A DNA stretch of 64,000 nucleotides from Ureibacillus aquaedulcis. GTDB lineage: Bacteria > Bacillota > Bacilli > Bacillales_A > Planococcaceae. The position numbers were made by a program, and so were the translations under genes. The notes under the pieces were generated by a model. The model was not told the DNA's origin and made no database searches. It saw nothing but the letters and a program-made list of their open reading frames with translations. Of this stretch, positions 35,772-45,212 are shown in pieces (position 1 is the first letter of the stretch; each line of letters begins with the position of its first letter). The stretch spans positions 186,001 through 250,000 of the forward strand of contig NZ_JAUHTQ010000003.1 of assembly GCF_030418165.1 (NCBI RefSeq), given 5' to 3'.

Positions 35772-36833
35772 TTAAAATAACGAAGGTTGAATATTGTTCG
35801 TCAAAGTTGTATCATTCTCTAATCCTTCTAATGGATAAAAGTAACAATCCTCAAAACCTGAACTCTCTTTATCGAAATACAGGGTCCCTTTTCCCGCTTC
35901 ATTCATTAAAGCAAGAACAACATCCATATAAATATACGGCCTTTGTTTAGTTCCTGTGGAAATCCTTTTATCTACATTAAAATATTCCCTCGTGATACGA
36001 CTAATTTCGGTTGCGCTGGAAACACCATTAAGGACTAATGAATAAGCAATTTCAACTATCGTTGGTTTTGAAGCTACTAGGTAAGGTCTAATGGATTCAA
36101 GAATTTTTTGATCCCTTGCCTGCGCTTCTTTTTGTTCGAGTTCATAACGTTCTCTTAATATTTCTTTAGCTTTTAAATAAGCCTCTGCTCTTTTGGCAGC
36201 TTCTAATCGTGCTGCATCAAGTTGTTCATTTTTAGCTTTTTCAATTTCCTTTGAGTAGTATTTATTGACTTCGCGTTCAATTTTTTTGATTTGTCTATCT
36301 AACAAAGGAATATGATATTCTACATGTGCTTTTATGTCTTTGGGCAGGTCAATTTCTTCCGGTATTTCTTCTAATACTTCATATCCATAATTATCATCTT
36401 TGATCTTAACCAATAGTTCATCAAGCTCATAATCTATAGTTCTCAAACCTGCCATTACAGCATCAATATCTTTTATAGGAAGATTTAAAAAAGCACTTAA
36501 ATGGTCTTTACCATATGTAATCGTCTTATTTGTTCCCTTGTGTTGTACAGTAAACATATACCTCAAGGTAATACCGCAAGCACATTTCCCTAAACGATTT
36601 CCTGGACCAAAATCCGTATAATCAACAATATTCCAATCCTCTACGTTTCTCTCATCCTCTTGTAAATCTATATCTACCGACTTAATTGCTTGTACTTTTT
36701 CTTCAACCATAATGTTACCGAAAATCGTTCTTCTTCCACGCTTCACTTCATTTAGCAGATACTCTTTTTGTCCGTCTGTAACAAGTGATAATAATTCAGT
36801 TCTTTGAGCTTGCGATAAAGGTTCAGATATCAT
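35772..36833 (-). CDS. DUF3895 domain-containing protein
   Basis: 353 residues. The N-terminal third has CACG (LGKCACGITLRYMF), perhaps a metal site; the middle (about 190-245) is a charged, Ala/Glu-rich coiled coil; the C-terminal ~90 residues (ISRITREYFNVDKRISTGT) look like the DUF3895 winged-helix-like domain common in Bacillales accessory genes. Starts at ATG behind GGGTGG. A role in DNA binding is possible, not shown. Confidence 0.6.
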   Translation of the reverse strand: MISEPLSQAQRTELLSLVTDGQKEYLLNEVKRGRRTIFGNIMVEEKVQAIKSVDIDLQEDERNVEDWNIVDYTDFGPGNRLGKCACGITLRYMFTVQHKGTNKTITYGKDHLSAFLNLPIKDIDAVMAGLRTIDYELDELLVKIKDDNYGYEVLEEIPEEIDLPKDIKAHVEYHIPLLDRQIKKIEREVNKYYSKEIEKAKNEQLDAARLEAAKRAEAYLKAKEILRERYELEQKEAQARDQKILESIRPYLVASKPTIVEIAYSLVLNGVSSATEISRITREYFNVDKRISTGTKQRPYIYMDVVLALMNEAGKGTLYFDKESSGFEDCYFYPLEGLENDTTLTNNIQPSLF

Positions 36834-36901
36834 AGCATACCACCCTAAAATAGTTATATTTTCTTAATTTTATCATAATTACTGGATGTTAAAATAAAAA
36901 A

Positions 36902-36936
36902 CTACAGTACATTTTTCATGTAGCTGTAGCTTTTTT
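36902..36936. terminator. Bidirectional terminator
   Basis: CTACAG and CTGTAG arms with an inner CATGTA-type stem, T6 on the plus side and A6 on the minus-side flank. It lies between the DUF3895 gene and the small ORFs at 37 kb. Confidence 0.65.
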
Positions 36937-37081
36937 GATCAATCGTATTATTAGCTTATCCCCACGAATACTCAGGAATAGAATTTTTCCATACTTTCAT
37001 CCTCCGAATAGGGTTACCATTCTTTCTAAATATCTCTGCTCGAATTAGATATTAATATGATTCCCCCACTGTTCCCTAAAG

Positions 37082-37399
37082 CTACATATCCATCTCACAA
37101 ATCCACCTCGGAAACTCCACCGTCTCCTTCAACAACTCCCGAAATGTCTTCGTCTCCTTTGTATCTGGAAAATAGAGGCCCTTATCTATCATCTGGTTGT
37201 AGGCATCGATGATGTGGTTTTCCCATCGCCCGTAAATTTCGTGGTGCAGTTTCCGTGCGTTCCAAGGGTTGATAGCAAAGTAAAAGACGTAGGTAGTTGA
37301 GCTGCGCTTAATGGCGTATAGTTTTATCTTCCGCAAGGCGAGTACATCAGCTGCCTTCATGCGACTGATTTTCTCTTGTTCCTCTACTGTCAATTCCAA
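37082..37399 (-). CDS. Hypothetical protein, phage-like
   Basis: 105 residues from TTG; start uncertain because no good ribosome site is seen. Basic protein with SSTTYVFYFAINPWNARKL and GRWENHIIDAYN. It overlaps the next small frame by 10 bp, so the two may be one gene split by a frameshift. Neighbouring phage antirepressor scrap points to a prophage remnant. Confidence 0.4.
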   Translation of the reverse strand: MELTVEEQEKISRMKAADVLALRKIKLYAIKRSSTTYVFYFAINPWNARKLHHEIYGRWENHIIDAYNQMIDKGLYFPDTKETKTFRELLKETVEFPRWICEMDM

Positions 37400-37578
37400 T
37401 TCTTTTTATTTAGATACTGGATCTTGCAAGTTGACTTTCCCTTTTCTTGTTGCCAAGTAAATGAGGTGGGCTGCGTAGGGTTCGTCAAATGAAAGTGCAT
37501 CCTCAAATAATGAGCGAATTGTTGGTTGCCTATGCTCCATACAATTTTATTCATGGTGTCCGTTTTTAAATTCCTCAA
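37390..37578 (-). CDS. Hypothetical small protein, possibly the 5' part of a split gene
   Basis: 62 residues, with MNKIVWSIGNQQFAHYLRM and a basic C-terminus ending at the 37390 stop inside the next frame's start. No ribosome site is clear. Probably part of the same decayed phage segment. Confidence 0.35.
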   Translation of the reverse strand: MRNLKTDTMNKIVWSIGNQQFAHYLRMHFHLTNPTQPTSFTWQQEKGKSTCKIQYLNKKNWN

Positions 37579-37627
37579 AGTCCTGAAAACGATAATTAAG
37601 TAAAGAATAATGTTCGCCTTCTCTAAA

Positions 37628-37741
37628 TCAATTGATGTTTTGGAAAAATGCGGTTGTTAGCTCGTGAGGAGCTCGGTAATACAGTTTTGCTAATTCCTTT
37701 GTTTCCAGAACTGCTTCTCCATTGAATTCAATAATGTTCAT
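37628..37741 (-). pseudogene. ORF6N-type phage antirepressor remnant
   Basis: 37 codons behind GGAGATGGGG. The first ~21 residues, MNIIEFNGEAVLETKELAKL, look like the start of ORF6N/Rha-type antirepressors, after which an unrelated tail follows and the frame stops. It is therefore a truncated remnant. Confidence 0.5.
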
Positions 37742-38013
37742 ACTTGCCCCATCTCCTTTAGTAAGTGGTGGAAATTTGCCTTCACTTAATAAATACCGTT
37801 TTTTAGTGGAAAAAGAGACATGGTGGTGAGAAAAAGTTGAGGGTATGGGGAATAGGAACTTCTAGGTTGGAAAATTAGAGATTTGTTTGATTTTAAGGAA
37901 TAAAAAAATACCAGGACAATTGTGCCCTGGTTGGTTATAGCCTTATAAAAAATGTGCCTTTCGGACATTAATTTGTGCATGAAAAATCCACTTGCCGACA
38001 TCATCCTATAACA

Positions 38014-38044
38014 ACCGTTTCCCAAAATACGAGAAACGGTTGTA
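38014..38044 (-). terminator. Hairpin after the dipeptide transporter operon
   Basis: ACAACCGTTTC/GAAACGGTTGT perfect stem directly after the stop of the last ABC gene. The T run is poor (TTAT), so it may act as an mRNA 3' end stabiliser. The rest of 37742-38013 has no convincing gene. Confidence 0.5.
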
Positions 38045-38047
38045 AAT

Positions 38048-38842
38048 TCATTTTAAAATAATCGATTGTGTATCTGTATCATTTTGAATTGTTAATACTG
38101 AAGATAACAGCTTTTGTGTATAAGGATGTTCGGGATGTTCAAATATTTCCTTGGTGTCTCCAACCTCTACTATCTCCCCTTTAAACATTACAGCAACTCT
38201 TTGACACATATATCGAATGACCGACATGTTGTGGGATATAAACAAATAGGTTAAATTTCTCTCCTTCTGTAACTCCTTCAGTAAATTTAACACCTGGGCT
38301 TGTACGGAGACATCCAGTGCAGAGGTTGGTTCATCCAGAACAATAAATGAAGGATCCGTAATCAAAGCCCGTGCTATGGCAATTCTCTGTCTTTGCCCAC
38401 CACTAAATTCATGTGGATAACGATCCAAATGTTCTTCCTTCAACCCAACTCGTTTTATTAATTGCAGTAGTCGCTCCCTATTTCCCTTTTCTTTTCTTTC
38501 TACTTTCGAAAGGGCGAGTAACGGCTCCAAAATAATATCTTTCACACTCATTCTAGGATCGAGGGAGCTTTGAGGATCTTGGAAAACAGTTTGAATTTCG
38601 CCAGCCTCCACACGGTTATATTTCTTTTTATTCCAAAGGGGATGTCCCTTATAAGTGATGCTCCCATTAGAAGGCCTCTCTAACCCAATAATCATTTTGC
38701 CTAAAGTACTTTTTCCTGAGCCGGACTCGCCGACGATTCCTAAAATTTCTCCTTCAATAATAGTTAGGTTTGTTGTTTTTACCGCTATCATACAGTCTTT
38801 TCCTGTACTATAAATTTTCTCAAGCTGTGAAATTTCAATCAT
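38048..38842 (-). CDS. Dipeptide ABC transporter ATP-binding protein (DppF/DdpF-like)
   Basis: 264 residues. GESGSGKSTLGK (Walker A), SGGQRQRIAIARAL (signature) and FIVLDEPTSALD (Walker B) are intact, with the oligopeptide-transporter tail HPEHPYTQKLLSSV. Its ATG overlaps the stop of the preceding ATPase gene by 4 bp (ATGA), so the two are translationally coupled and probably form a heterodimeric motor. Confidence 0.9.
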   Translation of the reverse strand: MIEISQLEKIYSTGKDCMIAVKTTNLTIIEGEILGIVGESGSGKSTLGKMIIGLERPSNGSITYKGHPLWNKKKYNRVEAGEIQTVFQDPQSSLDPRMSVKDIILEPLLALSKVERKEKGNRERLLQLIKRVGLKEEHLDRYPHEFSGGQRQRIAIARALITDPSFIVLDEPTSALDVSVQAQVLNLLKELQKERNLTYLFISHNMSVIRYMCQRVAVMFKGEIVEVGDTKEIFEHPEHPYTQKLLSSVLTIQNDTDTQSIILK

Positions 38843-39804
38843 ACAATCACCTTCTCTAACCAGCAGGATGCTTGATGACTTGACCCACCATCCTTTAATT
38901 CGGGATGTTCTTCTTTACAAATATCCATTACAAAATGGCATCTTTCAGAAAATGCACATCCTTTAGGTCGTTTAAGTAAATTAGGCGGCTCACCTTCAAT
39001 CGCCTGTAATGGTTCATGTGGTTCAACCGAATCAGGTAGAGCATTTAAAAGAGACTTGGTGTAAGGATGAATGGGATGACTTAACACATCCTTTGTATTT
39101 CCACTTTCCACAACTTCCCCTGCATACATTACAAGTATCCGATCACAAACATTGGCAACAACACCTAAATCATGTGTAATAAGTAAAACCGAAGTGCCTC
39201 TTTTTTCATTTAATTCTTTGATCAAATTAATAATCTCATATTGAATTGTTACATCAAGCGCAGTTGTAGGTTCATCAGCAATTAGTAGATTAGGTGGAGC
39301 TGCCATGGCAAGTGCAATAACAATTCGTTGCCTCATTCCACCACTCAGTTCAAAAGGATACTTCTTTGCAACTAGCTCCGGATTATCGATATGAACATCC
39401 CTTAATGCATGTAGTACAGCTTCTTTTGTTTCTTTCGATGATAAATTACGATGTTGCTTAATTACATTAAACAGTTGTTTTCCAATTCTCATCGTCGGCT
39501 GTAAGGCAGTCATTGGTTCCTGAAATACCATCCCAATCTCTTTTCCTCTTAATGCTTGAATGTTCTTTTTACTTAATTCAAGTAAATTATCACCATTATA
39601 AAGAATCCTACCCTTTGAAATAATGGCATTTTCTTCTAGAAGCCCTAAAATCGATAAAGCAGTAATTGATTTACCAGAACCCGATTCACCAACAATCCCT
39701 AATATCTCACCACGATTTAGAGAGAGATTCATATTTTTCAAAGCCTCTGTTTTGCCGCGCATCCCTTCAAAATCAACATGTAAATTTTTAATTTCCAGCA
39801 TCAT
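38839..39804 (-). CDS. Dipeptide ABC transporter ATP-binding protein (DppD/DdpD-like)
   Basis: 321 residues. GESGSGKSITALSI, SGGMRQRIVIALAM and LLIADEPTTALDVT are the ABC motifs. The C-terminal extension has CAFSERCHFVMDICKEEHP, the cysteine cluster that binds an iron-sulfur centre in DppD/OppD. It follows the DppC gene by 11 bp. Confidence 0.9.
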   Translation of the reverse strand: MMLEIKNLHVDFEGMRGKTEALKNMNLSLNRGEILGIVGESGSGKSITALSILGLLEENAIISKGRILYNGDNLLELSKKNIQALRGKEIGMVFQEPMTALQPTMRIGKQLFNVIKQHRNLSSKETKEAVLHALRDVHIDNPELVAKKYPFELSGGMRQRIVIALAMAAPPNLLIADEPTTALDVTIQYEIINLIKELNEKRGTSVLLITHDLGVVANVCDRILVMYAGEVVESGNTKDVLSHPIHPYTKSLLNALPDSVEPHEPLQAIEGEPPNLLKRPKGCAFSERCHFVMDICKEEHPELKDGGSSHQASCWLEKVIV

Positions 39805-39815
39805 GACTCTCCCTC

Positions 39816-40679
39816 CTAACGCGCTGATTTTGGATCCAATACATCACGGATTCCATCTCCAATTAAATTAAGTGCACCTGAAGATAAAAATAAAAATAAA
39901 CCTGGAAAAACTGGATACCACCAATAAGTTAAAAGGTATGTCCATCCAATACTTATCATCGCACCCCACTCAGGCGTTGGGGGTTGTGCTCCTAGTCCTA
40001 AGAACCCTAAAGTCGCAATTAATAAAATTGTATCCCCTACATCCAATGTCGCCTGAATAATAACAGGTGAGATTGCATTCGGAATAATATGCTTGATGAT
40101 TATGAGTCCCTTATTTATTCCAAATGTTTCAGCAGATTTCACAAATAATTTTTCCTTTAGCAACATGGCTTCCCCGCGAGCAAGGCGAATATAAACAGGA
40201 ATTTTTACGATAGCAATCGCAATCATCGCGTTTTGTAAATTCGGACCTAGTACTGCAGCTAACGCCATCGCTAATATTAAATTCGGAAAGGCTAAAATCA
40301 TATCGACAAAACGCATTATAATCGTATCCACAATGCCACCGATATAACCTGAAATTGTACCGATTACAATGCCGATAGCAGCTGCTATGACAATGATTAA
40401 TATTCCGACGCCTAAAGAAAGCCTAGCTCCATAAAGAATCCTTGTAAAAATATCCCTTCCTACTTCATCAGTACCAAACCAATGCTGAGAAGAGGGGGGC
40501 TGAAATTTATTGACTAAATCAATTTTATTAGGGTCAAAGGGAGAAAAAAGAGGAACTATTACTGAAAATAAAACAATTAATGCTAGAATGATTATTCCTA
40601 CCCAAGTCATTTTATTTTGCTTTAATTTATACCAGATAGGGTTACTTTTTAGAGTTTTAGAAGAGTAGTTAATCTGCAT
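39816..40679 (-). CDS. Dipeptide ABC transporter permease (DppC/DdpC-like)
   Basis: 287 residues, six predicted helices. FGTDEVGRDIFTRILYGARLSLGVG is preceded by the OppC N-terminal pattern, and the ATPase-coupling EAA loop reads AETFGINKGLIIIKHIIPN. Works as a heterodimer with the upstream permease in the cytoplasmic membrane. Confidence 0.9.
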   Translation of the reverse strand: MQINYSSKTLKSNPIWYKLKQNKMTWVGIIILALIVLFSVIVPLFSPFDPNKIDLVNKFQPPSSQHWFGTDEVGRDIFTRILYGARLSLGVGILIIVIAAAIGIVIGTISGYIGGIVDTIIMRFVDMILAFPNLILAMALAAVLGPNLQNAMIAIAIVKIPVYIRLARGEAMLLKEKLFVKSAETFGINKGLIIIKHIIPNAISPVIIQATLDVGDTILLIATLGFLGLGAQPPTPEWGAMISIGWTYLLTYWWYPVFPGLFLFLSSGALNLIGDGIRDVLDPKSAR

Positions 40680-40689
40680 AAAAATCCCC

Positions 40690-41694
40690 CTATTGTTTCA
40701 TTTGTGGATTTAATAATCCGTAAATAATATCTACAATTAAATTTATCAATACATAGCCAATACTAATAATAATCGTAAAGCCCATCATCGCTGGGAAATC
40801 TAAATAAGAAATTGAATCTACAACAAATTTCCCCATCCCAGGCCAACCAAAAATCGTCTCTGTTACCACTGCTCCTCCAAGTAGAGAACCAAAGGCTACA
40901 CCAATGACAGTAACAGTAGGAATTAACGCATTTTTTAAGGCATAGGAGATGATTAATAAACGTCCCTTTATACCGTTTGCAACTGCTGTGCGAATATATT
41001 CCTGACTCATGACCTCAAGCATACTAGCTCGAACTTGTCTTGTGATGACAGCTAGTTGTGCATAGGACAAAACTAATGCAGGTAGGATAAGATGCTGTAA
41101 ACTGCTTTTTAGTGCAACCATATCCCCAGTGAAAATACTATCTAAAATATAGAAGCCTGTAATATGTGTAGGAGGATTGATATCAAGTGCAATCCGTCCA
41201 TTTGAAGGGAGCCATCCTAACTTCCCATAAAAAATTAAAATAACAATTAACCCGCTAAAAAATACTGGAATGGATACCCCACTAATCGAAAATACGCGAC
41301 TTAGATTGTCCCAAATTGAGTTCTTTTTCAAGGCTGCAAGAATACCTAATGGAATTCCTAACACAATCGCAATTGCAAAGGCTGCAATAGCTAATTCAAT
41401 GGTTGCTGGAAAAAATGTAATCAATTCATCTAATACTGGGCGTTGTGTACGTATGGAAGTACCTAAATCACCAGTTAATAAATCACCAAGGTAGTGAAAA
41501 TATTGGATCCAGACTGGCTGGTCTAGACCCAATTGTTGACGAATTGATTGTAAAGTTTCTTCACTTGCCCTTTGTCCAGCAATCAAACTTGCAGGGTCGC
41601 CAGGAATGACATGGGACATAAAGAATGTCACCAATGTCACCCCAAATACGACAAATAGTATAAGGCCTAATCTTTTAACAATCATTTGTATCAT
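40690..41694 (-). CDS. Dipeptide ABC transporter permease (DppB/DdpB-like)
   Basis: 334 residues, six helices. FMSHVIPGDPASLIAGQRA and LGLDQPVWIQYFHYL are typical DppB N-terminal signatures; RTAVANGIKGRLLIISYALKN is the EAA loop. It lies 19 bp after the binding-protein gene. Confidence 0.9.
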   Translation of the reverse strand: MIQMIVKRLGLILFVVFGVTLVTFFMSHVIPGDPASLIAGQRASEETLQSIRQQLGLDQPVWIQYFHYLGDLLTGDLGTSIRTQRPVLDELITFFPATIELAIAAFAIAIVLGIPLGILAALKKNSIWDNLSRVFSISGVSIPVFFSGLIVILIFYGKLGWLPSNGRIALDINPPTHITGFYILDSIFTGDMVALKSSLQHLILPALVLSYAQLAVITRQVRASMLEVMSQEYIRTAVANGIKGRLLIISYALKNALIPTVTVIGVAFGSLLGGAVVTETIFGWPGMGKFVVDSISYLDFPAMMGFTIIISIGYVLINLIVDIIYGLLNPQMKQ

Positions 41695-41713
41695 GGTTCG
41701 TCACTCCAGTTGT

Positions 41714-43321
41714 TTATTTAGACATTTCACTTAAGAAGTAGATTCCTTCCAACATCGGGTTATAAACAAAGCCTTTTACATCTTTACTCATAGGTAAAAT
41801 AAAGTCTTTTTGATATAGAAGAATATATGGAGCTTCTTCCATAACGATATCCTGGATTTGCTTATAAGTTTCTTGACGTGCGGATTGATCATTGTTTGTA
41901 GCCGCTTCTTTTAACAAATTGTCTACTTCGCTATTTGTATAGAAAGCTCTGTTCCCTGCTAAACCGTGGTTAGCTGAATCGAACCAGTAATTCATGAAGG
42001 CATAAGGGTCACCAAAGTCTGGGCTCCACACACCTAATGCTAGATCGAATTCGCCTTTTTCCATCATTTCACGAGAAGTAGCATAAGCAACTTTATTTAA
42101 GTTTAATGTGACACCAATATCAGCTAAATTTGATTGAATTGCCAATGCCTCTGTTTCCCACCATGTTTTATTATCAGAGTATAATAATTCAAGTGTTAAA
42201 TTTTCTACACCAGCTTCAGCTAATAATGCTTTTGCTTTTTCTACATCGTAATTATATTGATGTACACTTTCATCATGACCCCAAATACCATCAGGAATTG
42301 GTCCACGCATTTGTGTGGCATAACCCAGTTGGACTGCACTTACTAAGCTTTCATAATCCATAGCATAGTTTAATGCTTGACGAACTTTTTCGTCTTGTAA
42401 TGCTGCATTGCCTTTACTTGTATTGATATAAATATAGTCTGCTAATAAACTTGGCTCTTGAATTAACGCGACATTTTCTAATCCTTTAACCGAATCAATT
42501 TGATCGACAGGAATTCCTTCTGCAATATCGATTTCGCCTTTTTCTAATTGCATACGTTGTACCGATGGATCGCCTACAATTCTAAATAAGATTGATTTAA
42601 GCGTTGGTTTTACTTTGGAATGTTCATTAATTTCAAGTTTTAATGAATCTCCTTTTTTCCACTCAGTTAACTTATATGGGCCACTTCCTAATGTATTTTC
42701 TGCTAAGTAATTTTGACCCAAATCACCATTTTCTTCGTGTTCCATTACTGTTGGGCTTACTATGTTTCCATAGTTTGCTGCTAATGTTGATAGGAATGGA
42801 GGGAAGTTTTCAGATAACACGAATACCACTGTCATCGGGTCATCTACTCGAATTTCAGATACCATGCTATATACGCCGGCAGGACCATTCGCAATTTTCA
42901 ACGTTCTGTCAAAGCTTGCTTTTACAGCTTCCGCATCAACAGGTGTACCATCAGAGAATACATGACCATCCTCTAAGTGGAATGTCCAAGTTTTGCCGTC
43001 TTCGCTAACTTCCCATTTTTCTGCTAAGCCTGGTTTAATATTTGTTGTTGCACCGTCGTAGTCTACTAATCTTTCATATGAGTTGTAGATAATCTTCCAA
43101 GTACTATTGTCCATTGTTATAGCTGGATCTAATGAAGTAACATCTGCAGGGATGGCAATAACTAATTGATCTGGATTTGTTGCTGTTGTTTCTGTTTCGG
43201 TTGGAGTTGTTTCATCTGGTGTCGTTTCTGAAGATGTCGGAGCGTTTGCATTTTCTTTACATGCGGTGAGAAGTATTGCAGTAATAATCATTAATAATAC
43301 ATAGCTAAGCTTTTTTACCAT
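41714..43321 (-). CDS. Dipeptide-binding lipoprotein (DppA/DdpA-like)
   Basis: 535 residues. Lipoprotein signal with lipobox ILLTAC, a Thr/Glu-rich linker, then an SBP_bac_5 domain (PADVTSLDPAITMDNSTW, EKWEVSEDGKTWTFHL). It catches the peptide outside the cell. It is placed directly after the D-Ala-D-Ala peptidase gene (ATG touches the stop), so D-alanyl-D-alanine is the likely ligand by context. Confidence 0.9.
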   Translation of the reverse strand: MVKKLSYVLLMIITAILLTACKENANAPTSSETTPDETTPTETETTATNPDQLVIAIPADVTSLDPAITMDNSTWKIIYNSYERLVDYDGATTNIKPGLAEKWEVSEDGKTWTFHLEDGHVFSDGTPVDAEAVKASFDRTLKIANGPAGVYSMVSEIRVDDPMTVVFVLSENFPPFLSTLAANYGNIVSPTVMEHEENGDLGQNYLAENTLGSGPYKLTEWKKGDSLKLEINEHSKVKPTLKSILFRIVGDPSVQRMQLEKGEIDIAEGIPVDQIDSVKGLENVALIQEPSLLADYIYINTSKGNAALQDEKVRQALNYAMDYESLVSAVQLGYATQMRGPIPDGIWGHDESVHQYNYDVEKAKALLAEAGVENLTLELLYSDNKTWWETEALAIQSNLADIGVTLNLNKVAYATSREMMEKGEFDLALGVWSPDFGDPYAFMNYWFDSANHGLAGNRAFYTNSEVDNLLKEAATNNDQSARQETYKQIQDIVMEEAPYILLYQKDFILPMSKDVKGFVYNPMLEGIYFLSEMSK

Positions 43322-44002
43322 TCAATTCTCTCCTTTAATATGAAGTTCAATGCCAAAATAGATTGGCTTATTTCTCGAATCTTCAGCCCAGCGAGCATTT
43401 CCATAATCAAAATGCCACCATTCCTCAGGATTCGTTCGAAAACCTACACTTTCCATTGACGTTCTTAGAAGACGGCGATTATCACGTATTTGTATTTCCT
43501 CAGCCGTCAACTGTTCTTTATGTTCAAAGTATAAGGAGTGTGCTTTTTCGGTAAATTCATCGAAGTCAGTCCCCATATTGAGCCAACCATGGCTATTTCC
43601 AATCGTTAAATCTACAGCCCCACCAGTGTAATGTGGTGATGGTTTAAGTGGGTTTTTCGATGGAGTTGCAACAAACTGTGATAGGTGCTGTAATAGTTCT
43701 TCTTCTGTGTCAAATTGCGTTTCAAATTGGCTTTTGATGGTTTCATATAATGCCCTTTGGGTTGCAATGGAACGCCATCCATCTAAAATAACGAGGTAAT
43801 GGTTGTTTGGAAGTTGATTAGCAACCTGCAACAATTTAGAAACTACTCCCTCTCGCAAATAGCAATCATTTATTGCCCCGGGAATCTGATGTTTAAAATA
43901 ATAGGGAAATACTTTTATTTTTTCTGAAACTGTTGAAAGAGAAACTAATGATTCTTCATTTTCGGTAATAACATTACTAACTTTTGGATATTCAGAATTC
44001 AA
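43322..44002 (-). CDS. D-alanyl-D-alanine dipeptidase (VanX/DdpX type, M15D)
   Basis: 226 residues from TTG 44002, which has GGAGG 7 nt upstream; the longer frame begins before that site. The zinc motif SPHYTGGAVDLTI (S-x-H-x-x-G-x-A-x-D) and EEWWHFDYG (catalytic Glu and third His) are complete. GWRSIATQRALYE is the substrate-side motif of VanX. It splits D-Ala-D-Ala in the cytoplasm. Being first of an X-A-B-C-D-F operon as in E. coli ddpXABCDF, it most likely recycles cell-wall D-Ala rather than giving glycopeptide resistance. Confidence 0.88.
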   Translation of the reverse strand: MNSEYPKVSNVITENEESLVSLSTVSEKIKVFPYYFKHQIPGAINDCYLREGVVSKLLQVANQLPNNHYLVILDGWRSIATQRALYETIKSQFETQFDTEEELLQHLSQFVATPSKNPLKPSPHYTGGAVDLTIGNSHGWLNMGTDFDEFTEKAHSLYFEHKEQLTAEEIQIRDNRRLLRTSMESVGFRTNPEEWWHFDYGNARWAEDSRNKPIYFGIELHIKGEN

Positions 44003-44169
44003 TTGAGCACCTCCCCTTAACATCTTAATTGGTAATATAGAGATATAAAAAACTTCTATATAAAAGCAAATTTCTAAATAAACAACTCTCTATTAATATA
44101 ATTTTCTGAATATTTTTATTTTAATTGAAAGGTTATTGGAAATCAATGAAATTTTTACCATACACTAGA

Positions 44170-44205
44170 TTAAAAGGCTGACCCAAAATTGGATCAGCCT
44201 TTTTT
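44170..44205. terminator. Strong bidirectional terminator
   Basis: AAAGGCTGACCC/GGATCAGCCTTT stem with one mismatch, followed by T7 on the plus strand. It separates the dipeptide operon promoter region from the broken integrase. Confidence 0.75.
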
Positions 44206-44256
44206 TATTATAAGTAAAATTTCCAGAACCATAAGTATGCCAATAGAAGCATATAA

Positions 44257-45077
44257 GATATTTGTCAAAAACATGTTAATGAGAGGTTCAGTAATCTACA
44301 AAAATATAGAACTGTGAAGGTCTATGCTTCTAAAGTGTTTGATTTCGCAATAAAGCGAGACTATTTACAATCAAATCCAATGAAGTTAGTTGAAACACCT
44401 ATACGGCATAAGCTACCTGGTGAAGAGGAAATTGAAAACTTTGATACACGTGAACAAATATTAACTTTTTTAAGTTGTTTAGAAAATGAGTACAATTTTA
44501 AAGCTTATATTTTTTTAGACTATTAGCATTTAGTGGTATGCGTAAAGGAGAAGCTTTAGCTTTAACTTGGAGTGATATAAACTTCGAAGATAATGAAATA
44601 CGTATAAATAAGCACTTTCACGTGAAAAAAGATAGTAAACTTTTTGTGAATATCGCAAAAAATAGAAAATCCCGTATAATCAAAATGGATTCATCTACAA
44701 TGGAAATATTAAGGGATTGGAGAATTAGACAGACCCATGAAAATACGTTCTTAGGTTATAGTACATCAAGCCCTAAGCAGCTCGTTTTCAACAACGAATA
44801 TAATACATTTAATCAGCCCACAAAAACACGTAAGTGGATTGTTCAAATTCAGAAGAAAAACAACTTAGATAAAATCACAACACACGGACTCCGTCATACT
44901 TACTGCAGTTTATTATTTGAAGCAGGTGCAACTATTCCTGAGGTACAAGAACGCTTAGGTCATGATGATGTACAAACAACGATGAATATTTACACTCATA
45001 TCACTAAAAAGGCTAAGGAAAATACAATTCAAAAATTCACTGATTACCTAGATAAACTTGAAGATGACATTGAATAA
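44257..45077 (+). pseudogene. Tyrosine recombinase (phage/ICE integrase), 5'-truncated and frameshifted
   Basis: The first part (from 44257) reads NERFSNLQKYRTVKVYAS, the end of the SAM-like N-terminal domain, and stops at 44524-44526. The second part resumes in another frame as LLAFSGMRKGEALALTWSDI and continues to 45077 with the catalytic blocks HGLRHTYCSLL (H-x-x-R), a later H in LGHDDV and the nucleophile in MNIYTHI. One extra T in the T7 run near 44510-44516 would join both parts exactly. The start of the gene is also missing. The enzyme must be inactive. Confidence 0.85.
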
Positions 45078-45141
45078 GAAATGCCAAAAAAAATGCCATT
45101 GATTGATATTCAATGATATTGCATGATATAGGCAAAATAAA

Positions 45142-45164
45142 AAACCCTTGATTTTCAAGGGTTT
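45142..45164. terminator. Terminator after the integrase
   Basis: AAACCCTTGA/TCAAGGGTTT perfect stem with a 3-nt loop, between the integrase and the attachment-site scrap. Confidence 0.7.
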
Positions 45165-45196
45165 AACACTAATTGAAATCCTATGATTTCGTTCTA

Positions 45197-45212
45197 TGGA
45201 GACGGCGGGAGT
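45197..45212. other. Remnant of a tmRNA (ssrA) type attachment site
   Basis: TGGAGACGGCGGGAGT is the reverse complement of the tmRNA/tRNA-like 3' end as it normally reads before TCGAACC. Here the match breaks off into TTCAAACACC. Its place 120 bp downstream of a tyrosine integrase is where such integrases leave an att core. The rest of 45213-45634 shows nothing I can name. Confidence 0.55.

Noticed and set aside
37786-38025. Minus-strand frame of 79 residues
   Set aside because: It runs through the terminator hairpin, has no ribosome site and no protein-like pattern.
43322-44002. Acquired vancomycin resistance (vanX of a van cluster)
   Set aside because: No vanH, vanA or vanRS genes; the operon is of the ddp dipeptide-uptake type.
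45197-45212. Intact tmRNA gene
   Set aside because: Only 16 bp match; the sequence diverges immediately and the rest of ssrA is absent.
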